Made by a program: the position numbers and the translations under genes. From the NCBI RefSeq assembly GCF_004339595.1, contig NZ_SMFU01000009.1:600580-664579 (forward strand): 64,000 bases of DNA, read 5' to 3'. Below are positions 18,190-30,563 of this stretch, one piece after another; within the stretch, counting starts at the first letter, position 1; every line of letters begins with the position of its first letter. The notes beneath the pieces are model-generated. The model searched no databases. It was not told the origin of the DNA and was given only the letters and a program-made list of their open reading frames with translations. The DNA is from Marinobacterium mangrovicola. GTDB lineage: Bacteria; Pseudomonadota; Gammaproteobacteria; Pseudomonadales; Balneatricaceae.

Positions 18190-19377
18190 TTATTTGGAAA
18201 CCGGTACGATGGCGCCGTCGACGAAGTGTGCGAACACATAGTCGTCAGGGCCCAGGGCGTCCTGGTTTTCGGGAGTGAAGGGCTTGCTGTAGGTCTTGAT
18301 CAGGCCTTCATACTCATCGATGGCGTAAAAGCCTTCCCGCAGTGCCGGTCCCTCAACGGTGCCGGCCTTTTCCATCGCCAATGCCACCAGGTGCATGGCG
18401 TCATAGGCGTTGGCGATACCCACGGCCGGGGTCACGTCCGCATGGGTCTTGATCTCCGGATACTTGTCCTGCAAAGCGGCAAAGACGGCATCGCCCTTGG
18501 GATCTTCACCTTCGGGAGCGAACAGGAAGGTCTGGATAAACTCGACGCGATCGGCGTTGGGTCCAGCCAGCTCACTGAAGCGGCCACCGGCCGGGCCCCA
18601 ATGGGAAACGATCGGCACGTCCCAACCCATACGATCCAGGGACTTCACCACCTGCGCTGAAGGTGACACGTTACCCACCATGTAGAGAGTATCGGCGCCG
18701 GCCTCTTTCAAGCGGGTCAACTGCGGCACCACGTCCACATCACCGGATTCAAACTTTTCCAGCCCGGCAATCGGCATATCCCGGGACTCGATCGCCTTCA
18801 TCAGACCCCTTTCGTTGGATTCGCCCCAGGGGTTGTTGATCAACATCATGCCCGGCTTCTGAGTGTTGTAGTGCTTGATGGAGTAACGCAGCAGCGCTTC
18901 ATCGACGATTTCATCCACAGCGGAGACGCGGAAGGCGTAGTTCTCTTCCGCGCCGTTGTGGGTAATCGCGGTACCCGCCGCCCAGGTACCCATGTACGGC
19001 ACCTTCAGCTGGTTCATCACCGGCACCAGCGCCATGGACACCGGCGTATCCAGACCGCCGAAGATCACCGCCACCTCCTCTTTCTGGATCAGTTCACGGG
19101 CTGCGAGCAGACCGCGAGAGGGGTTGCTCTCATCATCACGACGCACCAGCTCGATCTGTTTGCCAAGCACACCGCCGTTGGCGTTGATCTCGTCGATAGC
19201 CACCGACAGGCCCCGTGTGATCGCTTCACCGGATTTAGCCGACTGACCGGACAGGGCCGCCACCAGACCGACCTTGATCGTTTCAGCCGCCTGCGCGGAT
19301 ACGCTCGCTGCAGTGACGGCTGTTGCCAGGGCTGCCGCCTTGAGCCCCTTACCCAGAATGCTTCGCTTGCTAGACAT
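18190..19377 (-). CDS. Periplasmic substrate-binding protein of the Liv-type ABC transporter
   Basis: The 395-residue protein starts MSSKRSILGKGLKAAALATAV. GAGGAG lies six bases before this ATG at 19377, whereas it would touch the ATG two codons earlier. A signal peptide ends near SAQA/AE. The mature part is a type I periplasmic binding fold (Peripla_BP_6): IKVGLVAALSGQSAKSGEAITRG, EINANGGVLGKQIELVRRDDESNPSRG, VIFGGLDTPVSMALVPV. The substrate cannot be read from the sequence. First gene of the leftward operon binding protein, LivH, LivMGF, amidohydrolase. Confidence 0.9.
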   Translation of the reverse strand: MSSKRSILGKGLKAAALATAVTAASVSAQAAETIKVGLVAALSGQSAKSGEAITRGLSVAIDEINANGGVLGKQIELVRRDDESNPSRGLLAARELIQKEEVAVIFGGLDTPVSMALVPVMNQLKVPYMGTWAAGTAITHNGAEENYAFRVSAVDEIVDEALLRYSIKHYNTQKPGMMLINNPWGESNERGLMKAIESRDMPIAGLEKFESGDVDVVPQLTRLKEAGADTLYMVGNVSPSAQVVKSLDRMGWDVPIVSHWGPAGGRFSELAGPNADRVEFIQTFLFAPEGEDPKGDAVFAALQDKYPEIKTHADVTPAVGIANAYDAMHLVALAMEKAGTVEGPALREGFYAIDEYEGLIKTYSKPFTPENQDALGPDDYVFAHFVDGAIVPVSK

Positions 19378-19408
19378 GAACATCTCCTCGCTGTTTGATT
19401 GCTAATTT

Positions 19409-19468
19409 ATTGCTAGCAATATAGATGCCATTAAAATAACGTAGTAAATGCTAGCGATCTGGCTAGTA
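19409..19468. promoter_or_regulatory. Cluster of GCTAG-centred operator candidates upstream of the ABC operon
   Basis: Three related sites lie in 60 bases: ATTGCTAGCAAT (19409-19420, perfect palindrome), TGCTAGCG (19449-19456) and GGCTAGTA (19461-19468). The first shares its 8-bp core with the site in front of the GntR gene. CTAG is normally rare in such genomes, so the clustering is notable. Confidence 0.5.
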
Positions 19469-19545
19469 ATTCACAGAACTTGGCACCAACAGGGTGCGCC
19501 GCCACTTAAAATCGTGCACAAAACGCCTTCACCGGGAGAGATAAG

Positions 19546-19947
19546 ATGCAAAACGCCGTAGAGATGTCCGTAGAAATAGTTCGTGAGTTTCTCGATGCTT
19601 CCATGAAGCCCGATCCGGTCCTCGCCGCCACTTATATGGCCAAGGACGTGAAGATCACCTTTACCGGTGGCCGCGCCATGCCCAGCGCCCACGAGATCAC
19701 CGCGTTCAACAAATCTCGCTACAGCTGGGTCAAAAAGCAGCTGGGTCAGTTTGATGCCTGCGACAAGGGCGATCACGTGGTGGTTTACTCCAACGGCACG
19801 CTGTACGGCGAGTGGCTGGATGGACGCAGCTTCTCCGGCAACCGCTACCTGGATCGCTTCGAAGTACGTAATGGGAAAATTACGCGCATGGATGTCTGGA
19901 ACGACAGCGCGGAGTGGATTCTGGAGCCGGCGATCAACCGCGACTGA
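19546..19947 (+). CDS. SnoaL-like / NTF2-fold protein
   Basis: The 133-residue protein starts MQNAVEMSVEIVREFLDASM after GGGAGAGATAAG. It has the helix-then-curved-sheet layout of the NTF2/SnoaL superfamily: early helices (VREFLDASMKPDPVLAATYMAKDVKITFTGG) and a C-terminal DRFEVRNGKITRMDVWNDSAEWIL strand pair. Such proteins are ring-modifying enzymes or small-ligand binders. It is divergent from the ABC operon and shares its operator region, so it probably belongs to the same pathway. No catalytic role can be assigned. Confidence 0.7.
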   Translation: MQNAVEMSVEIVREFLDASMKPDPVLAATYMAKDVKITFTGGRAMPSAHEITAFNKSRYSWVKKQLGQFDACDKGDHVVVYSNGTLYGEWLDGRSFSGNRYLDRFEVRNGKITRMDVWNDSAEWILEPAINRD

Positions 19948-20009
19948 AACAGAACGAATAGCAGCAGGGATAGCTGCAGGAAGAAAGAAAGGAAGGAAGC
20001 TAAAAAGTA

Positions 20010-20050
20010 ATAGAAAAGCACAGGCGCACCTCCCAGGCAGGAGATGCGCC
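20010..20050 (-). terminator. Rho-independent terminator after trmB
   Basis: On the minus strand GGCGCATCTCC pairs with GGAGGTGCGCC (one G-U pair; plus-strand arms 20023-20033 and 20040-20050) and is followed by TGTGCTTTTC. Confidence 0.7.
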
Positions 20051-20057
20051 GGAAGCT

Positions 20058-20759
20058 TTATTCGGTACGCTCGAACATCAGGTCCCAAACGCCGTGGCCG
20101 AGATTCTCGCCACGTTTCTGAAACTTGGTGACGGGGCGCCACTCCGGCTGAGGTGAGAATTCACCGTCACCGGCCGCATTGCGGTAGCCTTCGGCGGCAC
20201 TCATCACTTCCATCATATGCTCGGCGTAGTTTTCCCAATCGGTGGCCATGTGGAAAACGCCACCTATTGCCAGCTTCTTGCGGATGCTCTGGGCAAACTC
20301 CGGCTGCACGATGCGGCGTTTGTGATGGCGCTTCTTCGGCCAGGGGTCGGGGAAAAACAGCTGCAGACCGGCAAGGCTACCGTCCGGTATACACTGGGCC
20401 AGCACTTCGATAGCGTCTTCACAGAAAACGCGGATATTCTCCAGCCCCTCTTCCCGAACGCGGGAGAGCAGACGACCGACACCCGGCGGGTGCACCTCGA
20501 TGCCGATAAAGCCTTTCTCCGGTGCCTGACGCGCCATTTCGATCAGTGAGTCGCCCATGCCGAAGCCGATCTCCAGTATTACCGGACGGTCATCGCCAAA
20601 CAGCTCGCTGAAATCGAGCATGCCACCACTCAGTTCCAGCCCATATAGAGGCCAGTTCTCTTTCAGGGCCCGCTCCTGGCCTTCGGTCATCCGTCCTGCA
20701 CGCACCACAAAGCTGCGCACCTGCCGCATCGGCCGCGGCTGCTGTTCTGTCTCGCTCAT
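20058..20759 (-). CDS. trmB: tRNA (guanine-N7-)-methyltransferase
   Basis: The 233-residue SAM-dependent methyltransferase has the TrmB order: a helical N-terminus with [14 protein letters not shown] motif [28 protein letters not shown], and the signature [21 protein letters not shown]. It methylates G46 of tRNAs. It is the last gene of the run thiS-thiG-trmB. A GC-rich hairpin (20785-20807) lies in the 60-base gap after thiG without a T-run. Confidence 0.96.
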   Translation of the reverse strand: MSETEQQPRPMRQVRSFVVRAGRMTEGQERALKENWPLYGLELSGGMLDFSELFGDDRPVILEIGFGMGDSLIEMARQAPEKGFIGIEVHPPGVGRLLSRVREEGLENIRVFCEDAIEVLAQCIPDGSLAGLQLFFPDPWPKKRHHKRRIVQPEFAQSIRKKLAIGGVFHMATDWENYAEHMMEVMSAAEGYRNAAGDGEFSPQPEWRPVTKFQKRGENLGHGVWDLMFERTE

Positions 20760-20819
20760 GGGTAACTCTTGTCTTTGTATGGGCGCGGGCGCCGCATCGG
20801 CACCCGCGTCTGGGTAATC

Positions 20820-21614
20820 TTAGCTGATCGTACCAACTAGCGGAGAGGAAGCACTGGCATAAGCCTTACGCGGCATACGCACCGCCAGGAAAGCTTCACG
20901 GCCTGCCTGCACGGCTTTCTGCATCGCCTGCGCCATCAGCACCGGGTTCTGCGCGCCGGCAATGGCGGAGTTGACCAGTACGCCGGCACAACCCATTTCC
21001 ATCGCCATGGTCGCTTCCGAAGGGGTACCGATACCGGCATCCACCAGGATCGGCACCTGCGCCTCTTCCATGATCAGACGGATGTTGTGCGGGTTCTGGA
21101 TACCCAGGCCCGAACCGATCAGGGAGCCCAGCGGCATCACCGCGACACAGCCGATCTCTTCCAGGCGCTTGGCAACGATGGGATCGTCATTGGTGTAAAC
21201 CATCACCTTGAAGCCGTCCTTAACCAGGGTCTCGGCGGCCTGCACGGTTTCGATGATATTGGGATAGAGGGTTTTCTGGTCGCCCAGTACCTCCAGCTTC
21301 ACCAGGTCGTGGCCGTCGAGCAGTTCACGGGCCAGGCGGCAGGTACGTACCGCATCGGCAGCGGTGTAGCAGCCGGCGGTGTTCGGCAGGATGGTGTACT
21401 TGTCCGGGCTGACGACATCCAGCAGGTTCGGCTCATCGGGATTCTGGCCGATGTTGGTGCGGCGTACCGCCACGGTGACGATCTCCGCGCCGCTGGCAGC
21501 GATCGCTGCGCCGGTTTCCTGCAGATCCTTGTATTTTCCGGTACCTACCAGCAGACGGGAGTTGTAGGTTTTACCAGCGATAACCAATTTATCGTTCAGC
21601 TGTTGCTCTGACAT
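20820..21614 (-). CDS. thiG: Thiazole synthase
   Basis: The 264-residue TIM-barrel protein has ThiG sequence: [71 protein letters not shown] and [25 protein letters not shown]. It condenses DXP, dehydroglycine and ThiS-thiocarboxylate to form the thiamine thiazole. It lies downstream of thiS with a 52-base gap. No TPP riboswitch is visible upstream of the pair. Confidence 0.96.
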   Translation of the reverse strand: MSEQQLNDKLVIAGKTYNSRLLVGTGKYKDLQETGAAIAASGAEIVTVAVRRTNIGQNPDEPNLLDVVSPDKYTILPNTAGCYTAADAVRTCRLARELLDGHDLVKLEVLGDQKTLYPNIIETVQAAETLVKDGFKVMVYTNDDPIVAKRLEEIGCVAVMPLGSLIGSGLGIQNPHNIRLIMEEAQVPILVDAGIGTPSEATMAMEMGCAGVLVNSAIAGAQNPVLMAQAMQKAVQAGREAFLAVRMPRKAYASASSPLVGTIS

Positions 21615-21666
21615 AGTCTATTACCCTGCATAAATTCGATTGGAGAACGGCTTGGACAGGCGCGGC

Positions 21667-21867
21667 TCAACCACCACCGATGGCGTGAACCACCTCAACC
21701 TGATCGCCCTCTTTCAGCGCGGTTTCGGCATGCTCGCCCCGCGGCACAATCTCCATGTTCAGCTCGATGGCGATCCGCTTGCCGACAAGGCCCAGCTGTT
21801 CAACCAGATGCTCCAAGGTGGCGCCTTCCGCGGTATCGAAAGATTCACCGTTTAACTGTATCTGCAT
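21667..21867 (-). CDS. thiS: Sulfur carrier protein ThiS
   Basis: The 66-residue ubiquitin-fold protein starts MQIQLNGESFDTAEGATLEHLVEQL and ends with the di-glycine tail (VHAIGGG) that ThiF adenylates and that carries the thiocarboxylate. Located directly upstream of thiG, its partner. Confidence 0.93.
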   Translation of the reverse strand: MQIQLNGESFDTAEGATLEHLVEQLGLVGKRIAIELNMEIVPRGEHAETALKEGDQVEVVHAIGGG

Positions 21868-21886
21868 CCTGATTTACCTTGATTAA

Positions 21887-22270
21887 CTATTTTTCCGGGA
21901 GAGCTTTGACAACGGCGCCGGCCAACGTCAGCCAGCCCGCAATCATCAGCACTCCGCCCACCGGGGTAACCATTCCCAGATAGTGAACGCCCGTGGCGAC
22001 CAGCAGGTAGAGACTGCCGCAGAACAACAGCATACCGATCAGAAACAGTGACGCACTGACACGCAGCAAACGGCGGTCCTGGCGCTGCAGCAGCAGGCCA
22101 ACGCCAAACAGCGCGAACACATGGTAGAACTGGTAGGTTACCCCGGTCTGGAAGACCTCCAGCATGCGCGGGGTCAGTTGATCACGCAGGCCGTGTGCGG
22201 CAAATGCGCCCAGGCAAACCGCCAGGGCACCCAGCAAGGCAGCACTCAGCAAGGTCAGGCGGGCCGACAT
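21887..22270 (-). CDS. DUF423 family inner membrane protein (YgdD-like)
   Basis: I chose the ATG at 22270 (GGAGA upstream), giving 127 residues: MSARLTLLSAALLGALAVCLGAFAAHGLRDQLTPRMLEVFQTGVTYQFYHVFALF. Four membrane segments and the GAFAAHGL / TGVxYQxYH motifs identify DUF423. The function is unknown. It is 20 bases upstream of thiS on the same strand, an arrangement also seen in relatives. Confidence 0.9.
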   Translation of the reverse strand: MSARLTLLSAALLGALAVCLGAFAAHGLRDQLTPRMLEVFQTGVTYQFYHVFALFGVGLLLQRQDRRLLRVSASLFLIGMLLFCGSLYLLVATGVHYLGMVTPVGGVLMIAGWLTLAGAVVKALPEK

Positions 22271-22329
22271 CTTCTCTCCGGGTATTCGGTTTGGGGGCCA
22301 TAGTATACGCCGCGCGCCGGCGGGCGTAA

Positions 22330-22369
22330 AAAACAAAGGCCGCCGGACTCACAGAGAGTGCGGCGGCCT
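22330..22369 (-). terminator. Rho-independent terminator after rpoH
   Basis: The stem AGGCCGCCG/CGGCGGCCT (22337-22345 and 22361-22369) is followed, leftward, by TTGTTTTTT. Confidence 0.85.
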
Positions 22370-22395
22370 CTTTATCGCTTGCCGGAAAACCAGGA

Positions 22396-23250
<855 letters not shown>

Positions 23251-23424
23251 TAAAGGAGTGACCTCGTTAGCATTTAAAATCCGAATCTAAGACCCTGTCA
23301 TCTGCGGGAAAGTTCCCGCCCTTAGACTCCCGCTAATTCGCGGACCAGAAAAAATAACGCGCTGTGGATAAAAACGCAATAACCCGGCGCTCAAGTCGGC
23401 TATACCCTTATTCAATCTATAAAT

Positions 23425-24438
23425 CTAACCCGGCTCTATGTCTTTCAGATGACGGCCCACCGCGAGCCAGGCGCCACCCAGCCCAAGAATCATGCCGGTC
23501 AGCAACAGTGTCAGCGATTCTCTGACACCCAGTCCATGAACAACATAGCCGTTCAGATACAGCGCCGCCAGCGCCTGCACAGGCTCGGACACCAGCGCCA
23601 GTGCCAATTGCGCCAACAACCAGGCCATCAACGCGCCAAACAGGCCAAACCAGACACCGCTGTAGAGGAAGGGACGGCGCACCCAGGCATCAGTGGCGCC
23701 CACCAGCTTACTGACCTGAATCTCATCGCGGCGCGACTCAATGGTCATGCGTACAGTGTTACCCACCACCAGCAGCACAGTTAGCGCCAGCAGGCCACCC
23801 AGTACCCAGGCACCGCGCTCGGCCAACGCCATAAAGGCACCCAGCCTGCGCACCCACTCCAGATCCAGCCGCGCCTCGTCGACCTCCGGTAGCTGCGCCA
23901 GCTCGTTGCGAAGCTGTGCAAGAGCGTCCGCGTCCCGCGCCATGGGGATTAGTGTGATCACCGCCGGCAGCGGGTTGGTATCGAAGAAGTCGAGCAGATC
24001 GTCAAAGCGGGTGTACTGCTTGAAGTCTTCCAGCCCCTTGTCGGGGCTGATCAGCTCCACCGAGGCCAGATCCTGGCGCAGCAGCAGTTCACGGCTGAAG
24101 CTGTCGATCCGTGCATCACTCAAATCCACCTTCAGGTAAAGAGAGATATGCGGATCGGTATCCAGGCCAGAAGTAAGCTGATCCAGGTTTTTCAACGCCG
24201 TGAACAGAAACCCGGGCAGCGCCAGCGCAATCGCCAGTACCGCCATGGTCATGAGCGAGGCCAAAGGCGTGGCCCAAAGCCGGAAGAAGGACTGGCGCGC
24301 CACCTCACGATGATGGCGGCGCCAGCTGCGAGTGCGGTCCGCGAGGCCGATACGGTGCTGAACCGCACCGCGCCGCGGCGCCTGTGGCGCCTTACGGGCC
24401 TGCTTCTGGTTTTTGTGCTGCGGGTTATCAGTTGCCAT
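23425..24438 (-). CDS. ftsX: Cell division protein FtsX
   Basis: The 337-residue permease-like protein has a basic cytoplasmic N-terminus (about 55 residues), a membrane segment (ASLMTMAVLAIALALPGFLF), a periplasmic loop of about 120 residues that in family members contacts EnvC, then three more membrane segments. The ATG overlaps the ftsE end by 11 bases. FtsEX drives EnvC-dependent activation of septal amidases; envC is at 56.7 kb in this window. Confidence 0.95.
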   Translation of the reverse strand: MATDNPQHKNQKQARKAPQAPRRGAVQHRIGLADRTRSWRRHHREVARQSFFRLWATPLASLMTMAVLAIALALPGFLFTALKNLDQLTSGLDTDPHISLYLKVDLSDARIDSFSRELLLRQDLASVELISPDKGLEDFKQYTRFDDLLDFFDTNPLPAVITLIPMARDADALAQLRNELAQLPEVDEARLDLEWVRRLGAFMALAERGAWVLGGLLALTVLLVVGNTVRMTIESRRDEIQVSKLVGATDAWVRRPFLYSGVWFGLFGALMAWLLAQLALALVSEPVQALAALYLNGYVVHGLGVRESLTLLLTGMILGLGGAWLAVGRHLKDIEPG

Positions 24439-25096
24439 CGGCCACCATCCTGCCGTCTGCCAGCGTCAGTACACGGTGATGCATACGGTTAATCAGCGAA
24501 AGATCATGGCTCGCGATCAGCACCGTGGTGCCGATGCTGTTGAACTGCTCGAACAGATGCATGATGTCCTCAGACAGGGCCGGGTCCAGGTTACCGGTGG
24601 GCTCATCCGCCAGCAGCAGCTTCGGCTTGTGCACGATGGCACGGGCGATGCCGACCCGCTGCTGTTCACCGCTCGACAGCGTCAGCGGATTGAGTTTCTC
24701 CCGCGACAGCAGGCCTACCTTGTCCAGCGCCGCACGCACACGCCGCGCCGCATCGACTGGATCATAACCGGACAGCTGCAGCGGCAGTGCCACGTTCTCG
24801 AAGATGCTGCGATCGAACAGCAGCTGGTGGTTCTGGAACACCACGCCGATGCGACGGCGGTGGAACGGGATCTGCTTGCGCGGCAGTCGCGCCAGATCCT
24901 GATCACCGACCCAGACCTCACCCCGGCTGGGCCGCTCCATCAGCATGATCAGCTTCAGCAGCGTACTTTTACCGGCGCCGGAGTGGCCGGTCAGAAACGC
25001 CAGTTCCCCCGAACGCAGGTCGAAATTCACTCCCTTCAGGGCATCGTGTCCATTGGGGTAGCGTTTACCGACGTTACTGAAACGGATCGCGGTCAT
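24428..25096 (-). CDS. ftsE: Cell division ATP-binding protein FtsE
   Basis: The 222-residue ABC ATPase has Walker [17 protein letters not shown], signature [15 protein letters not shown] and Walker [14 protein letters not shown]. The start [25 protein letters not shown] is typical. It partners FtsX from the overlapping next gene and lies 17 bases after ftsY. Confidence 0.97.
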   Translation of the reverse strand: MTAIRFSNVGKRYPNGHDALKGVNFDLRSGELAFLTGHSGAGKSTLLKLIMLMERPSRGEVWVGDQDLARLPRKQIPFHRRRIGVVFQNHQLLFDRSIFENVALPLQLSGYDPVDAARRVRAALDKVGLLSREKLNPLTLSSGEQQRVGIARAIVHKPKLLLADEPTGNLDPALSEDIMHLFEQFNSIGTTVLIASHDLSLINRMHHRVLTLADGRMVADGN

Positions 25097-25113
25097 GGGT
25101 GCTCCAGCCCGGT

Positions 25114-26847
<1,734 letters not shown>

Positions 26848-26967
26848 AAATTCTGTAATATCCGGGTGACTGAAGGGGAATCGGAATATGCCCCGTTCAT
26901 TGAGAGTCTAAAGCGCGCTATCTTAACATAGCGTTACGCTTACCCAACCGAAGGACCGCAAAAGGCT

Positions 26968-28134
26968 GTGGCCGAAAGTAAAAATAAACCACTCTTTAAC
27001 CGCCGCTACCTGCTGATTCTGGTCTGGGTTTTGCCGATCGTGATTCTTTTTCTCCAGCAGGGTGCCGGTGAACGCCCCATCGACAACATCCGCTGGGACA
27101 CAGCACTCCAGGCCTACGTGCTGCCAAACGAGCAGGACGATATCCAGCTTGAATTGCTGCTGCCCCTACCGCAGACACTCACCGACCAGGCCTGGATCGA
27201 TACCCGGGTACAAATACAGGCAGTGCAGCAGCGGCTTTCCCAAGCCCCGATGACAAACTGGCTCTCCACTCAGGGCTGGCGGGCGCAGGTCAGCGAGGCC
27301 GCCACGCATCTGAAAATCGATATTGAGGCGAAACAACCACCCTCAGCGCAGCAGCTGGAACAGTTTTATACCCGGCTCAAACAGCTGGAGATGATCAATA
27401 GCGAGCCCCTGCGCAAGCGCGCCCAGGCTGAGCGCTACCTGGCGTCACAACAGGATGAAAGCCGTCTGCTGGCCGCGCTGGGTGACCGGCTGTCGGATAC
27501 CGCAGACCTGTTCGCAGCCACGCCTGTCTGGCTGCTGACAGCCGACATCGATAAGACCGAAGGTTCCGCGCCGACGACAGGCTCTAATGCTGCATCACGC
27601 CCATGGACACCAGGCGGTGTAAGGCTGGACGTTAGTCCCAGAAATCCCGACGCAAGCCTGACACTCATCGGGCAGCGGCAGCCGGCCCCAAAGGATGGGG
27701 CGGAGCTCGCTCGCCAGCGTCTGGGCGCGGAGCTGATGGCTCAGCTGCTGGCGCAGAACTTCGGTAAAATGGATTACCGCTGGACCTGGAAGCCACTGGC
27801 ACAGAACGGATACCGGGCACTGATTCTCCCTTCCTCTCCGACCACCCGCGCCTGGCTGGCAGATCCTTCATTGGCCAGCCGGGGGTTGAGCAAGGACCTG
27901 CTCGAACAGACCCGAGCCTCGCTGTTAAGCCGCTATGATCAGATCCTCACAGAGGAACCGCAGCGCTGGCTGGAACTGGTAGGCCTTTATCACCTGCCGC
28001 TGGACAGCCATCAGGCGTTTCGCGATACACTGAATACTATCGATCTGGACGCCGCCCGCGCCCTGATCACGAACCTTCTCGATCCCGGGCAGAGCCTGCA
28101 GATCCGTTTTGCCAGTACTGGAAATCCATCATGA
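26968..28134 (+). CDS. Membrane-anchored M16-peptidase-like protein lacking the zinc motif
   Basis: The 388-residue protein starts at a GTG. It has one N-terminal membrane anchor (YLLILVWVLPIVILFL, residues of about 14-30), then a soluble domain. Genes in this place in Pseudomonas, between ftsY and rsmD, encode M16-type (insulinase/pitrilysin) proteins; the segment LQAYVLPNEQDDIQLELLLPLPQT resembles the start of an M16 domain. I see no HxxEH zinc motif, so it would be a non-catalytic member. The family call is an inference from position and weak similarity. It is divergent from ftsY and overlaps rsmD by 4 bases. Confidence 0.6.
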   Translation: MAESKNKPLFNRRYLLILVWVLPIVILFLQQGAGERPIDNIRWDTALQAYVLPNEQDDIQLELLLPLPQTLTDQAWIDTRVQIQAVQQRLSQAPMTNWLSTQGWRAQVSEAATHLKIDIEAKQPPSAQQLEQFYTRLKQLEMINSEPLRKRAQAERYLASQQDESRLLAALGDRLSDTADLFAATPVWLLTADIDKTEGSAPTTGSNAASRPWTPGGVRLDVSPRNPDASLTLIGQRQPAPKDGAELARQRLGAELMAQLLAQNFGKMDYRWTWKPLAQNGYRALILPSSPTTRAWLADPSLASRGLSKDLLEQTRASLLSRYDQILTEEPQRWLELVGLYHLPLDSHQAFRDTLNTIDLDAARALITNLLDPGQSLQIRFASTGNPS

Positions 28135-28748
28135 GCCGCCGCAACCCCACCCGTAAACGTCCTGAAGCTGCCGATCAGGCATTCGTTCGCATTATTGGTG
28201 GAGACTGGCGTAGCCGCCGTATTCCTTTCGCCGCCATCGAGGGCCTCAGACCCACCCCTGACCGGGTAAGGGAAACCCTGTTCAACTGGCTGCAGGGGGT
28301 CACCGAGGGAGCGCGTTGCGTAGATCTCTGTACCGGTAGCGGTGCCTTGGGGCTGGAAGCTCTATCACGCGGTGCGGGTTCCGTTACCTTCGTTGATCAG
28401 TCATCACTGGTGGCGCGGACGCTGAAGGAAAACCTGCAGAAGCTGAAGGTACAGAATGCTGAGGTGGTTAATGCCACAGCGCTGGACTGGCTGTCGACGC
28501 TACCCACAGATGAATCGGAGCGGTTTGACCTGGTGTTTATGGACCCGCCGTTCCGCAAGGGGCTGATCGCACCGTTATGCGCCATGCTGGAAAGTCACAA
28601 CCTGCTGGCAGAACGCGCGATGGTCTATGTGGAAAGCGAGAAAGAGATGGGGGCGCCGGCAGTGCCCGAGAACTGGGCACTCTACCGGGAAAAGCACGCT
28701 GGGCAGGTCAGTTACCGACTCTATGAGTGCGGTTCAGACCATGGATGA
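28131..28748 (+). CDS. rsmD: 16S rRNA (guanine966-N2)-methyltransferase
   Basis: The 205-residue SAM enzyme carries RsmD signatures: RIIGGDWRSRRIPF, LRPTPDRVRETLFNWL, DLCTGSGALGLEALSRGA (SAM motif I) and the catalytic FMDPPF. The ATG overlaps the previous stop (ATGA). Its 3' end overlaps the convergent TetR gene by 15 bases. Confidence 0.95.
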   Translation: MSRRNPTRKRPEAADQAFVRIIGGDWRSRRIPFAAIEGLRPTPDRVRETLFNWLQGVTEGARCVDLCTGSGALGLEALSRGAGSVTFVDQSSLVARTLKENLQKLKVQNAEVVNATALDWLSTLPTDESERFDLVFMDPPFRKGLIAPLCAMLESHNLLAERAMVYVESEKEMGAPAVPENWALYREKHAGQVSYRLYECGSDHG

Positions 28749-29366
28749 TTTCAGCACTCTGAGCCCCTGGATCTGCATCGCCAGCAGATAATCGGTCTGC
28801 TGACGCAGATCGAAGCGTTTCGGCGCCGTCAGCCAGAGATCGATGGCACCGACAATGGCGATCAGCAGGCTGTCGCTGAGCAGCTCCAGATCGAGTTTTT
28901 TGCGCAACTGTTTCTGTTTGCGTGCCTGTTTGAGGAAGTAGTGAATAAAATCGCGCCAGGTTTCCAGCTCCTGGTCCAGCCTCGGCGCCATTTCCGCCAA
29001 CTCCGGCGAACGTCCCCGACCGTAGTGGAAAAGCCGGTACAGACACTGCAACTCTGTGTTTCTGGAAAAGTCGGCTAGCGCTGCGCGGAGAAAGTTTTCC
29101 AGTGCCTCAAGCGCATCCTGCTGCACCGCCTGGCGCTGATCCAGGTAGTGAGTTTCAAACGGCCAATGCGCCCGGATATGCAACTGTTCGAGCAGATCTT
29201 TCTTGTTACGGAAGTGCCAGTACATGGCGCCGTGGGTTACCCCGGCCTCGGCGGCGATCCGTTTCATGGTGACCGCTTCGGTCCCCTCCGCCGCAAACAG
29301 CTCTAACGCCTTGTCTAACAATCCCTTGCGAGTGGCTTCCGCCTCTTCGCGACTACGCCTGACCAC
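28734..29366 (-). CDS. TetR-family transcriptional repressor (AcrR/TtgR-like)
   Basis: The 210-residue protein begins MVRRSREEAEATRKGLLDKALELF, with an N-terminal helix-turn-helix MKRIAAEAGVTHGAMYWHFRNKKDLLEQL of the kind that controls RND efflux pumps (AcrR, TtgR, MexL). The C-terminal domain is helical, with WRDFIHYFLKQA and LLIAIVGAIDLWL. No efflux genes are adjacent. A perfect palindrome 46 bases upstream of its start is the likely autoregulatory operator. Ligand and targets are unknown. Confidence 0.87.
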   Translation of the reverse strand: MVRRSREEAEATRKGLLDKALELFAAEGTEAVTMKRIAAEAGVTHGAMYWHFRNKKDLLEQLHIRAHWPFETHYLDQRQAVQQDALEALENFLRAALADFSRNTELQCLYRLFHYGRGRSPELAEMAPRLDQELETWRDFIHYFLKQARKQKQLRKKLDLELLSDSLLIAIVGAIDLWLTAPKRFDLRQQTDYLLAMQIQGLRVLKSSMV

Positions 29367-29411
29367 AGCCTCTCTCCATGAAAGCGCTAATATTCGCTAT
29401 ACCTTAACTAA

Positions 29412-29430
29412 GCCACGTAAATTACGTGGC
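29412..29430. promoter_or_regulatory. Palindromic operator candidate of the TetR regulator
   Basis: GCCACGTAAATTACGTGGC is a perfect inverted repeat with 9-bp arms and one central base, located in the TetR upstream region. Size and symmetry fit a TetR dimer site. Confidence 0.7.
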
Positions 29431-29524
29431 AAGCACAACGGAATCAATATACCGACCGTACACGTAACCAAAACGTCATATATGCCCGACGCTGAAGTGA
29501 TCAGATTTTCTGTGCTTATTCCAC

Positions 29525-29586
29525 AATAGAATAATTTTGTTTATTTAATATAACCAAAACCAAAGATTCGATTCCATTATTCTATT
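29525..29586. repeat. AT-rich inverted repeat in the TetR-coaD gap
   Basis: AATAGAATAAT (29525-29535) and ATTATTCTATT (29576-29586) are exact reverse complements, 40 bases apart, in an AT-rich stretch of the 351-base intergenic region. They may be two half-sites of a looping regulator or a curved promoter element for coaD. Nothing else recognisable lies between here and the coaD start. Confidence 0.6.
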
Positions 29587-29693
29587 TGTACGCCTCTGTT
29601 AATTGGGCTAACATCCGCGCCTTAAGGAAGCTTAGATGGTGATCTGCTGTACAGAAGGCGGAGATCCGGCTTCAAACAGTGTCGCTTAAATAA

Positions 29694-30476
<783 letters not shown>

Positions 30477-30505
30477 GGCTCAGTACCGGTATGGGTACAA
30501 GAAAA

Positions 30506-30532
30506 AACGGCAGCCAACTGGCTGCCGTTTTT
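30506..30532 (+). terminator. Rho-independent terminator after fdx
   Basis: AACGGCAGCC pairs with GGCTGCCGTT around the loop AACT, with A-run and T-run flanks, so it could serve both directions; the IS element begins 45 bases later. Confidence 0.92.
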
Positions 30533-30563
30533 CGTTTCTGACACTGCGCCCCACTGCTAAGAA

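Noticed and set aside
19948..20009. Purine-rich GAAAGAAAGGAAGG stretch after the SnoaL-like gene as a regulatory element
   Set aside because: Low-complexity run with no symmetry; no terminator for the rightward gene could be defined either.
20785..20807. GC-rich hairpin between thiG and trmB as a terminator or riboswitch
   Set aside because: No T-run follows in the transcription direction, and the gap is too short for a riboswitch; both genes are probably co-transcribed.
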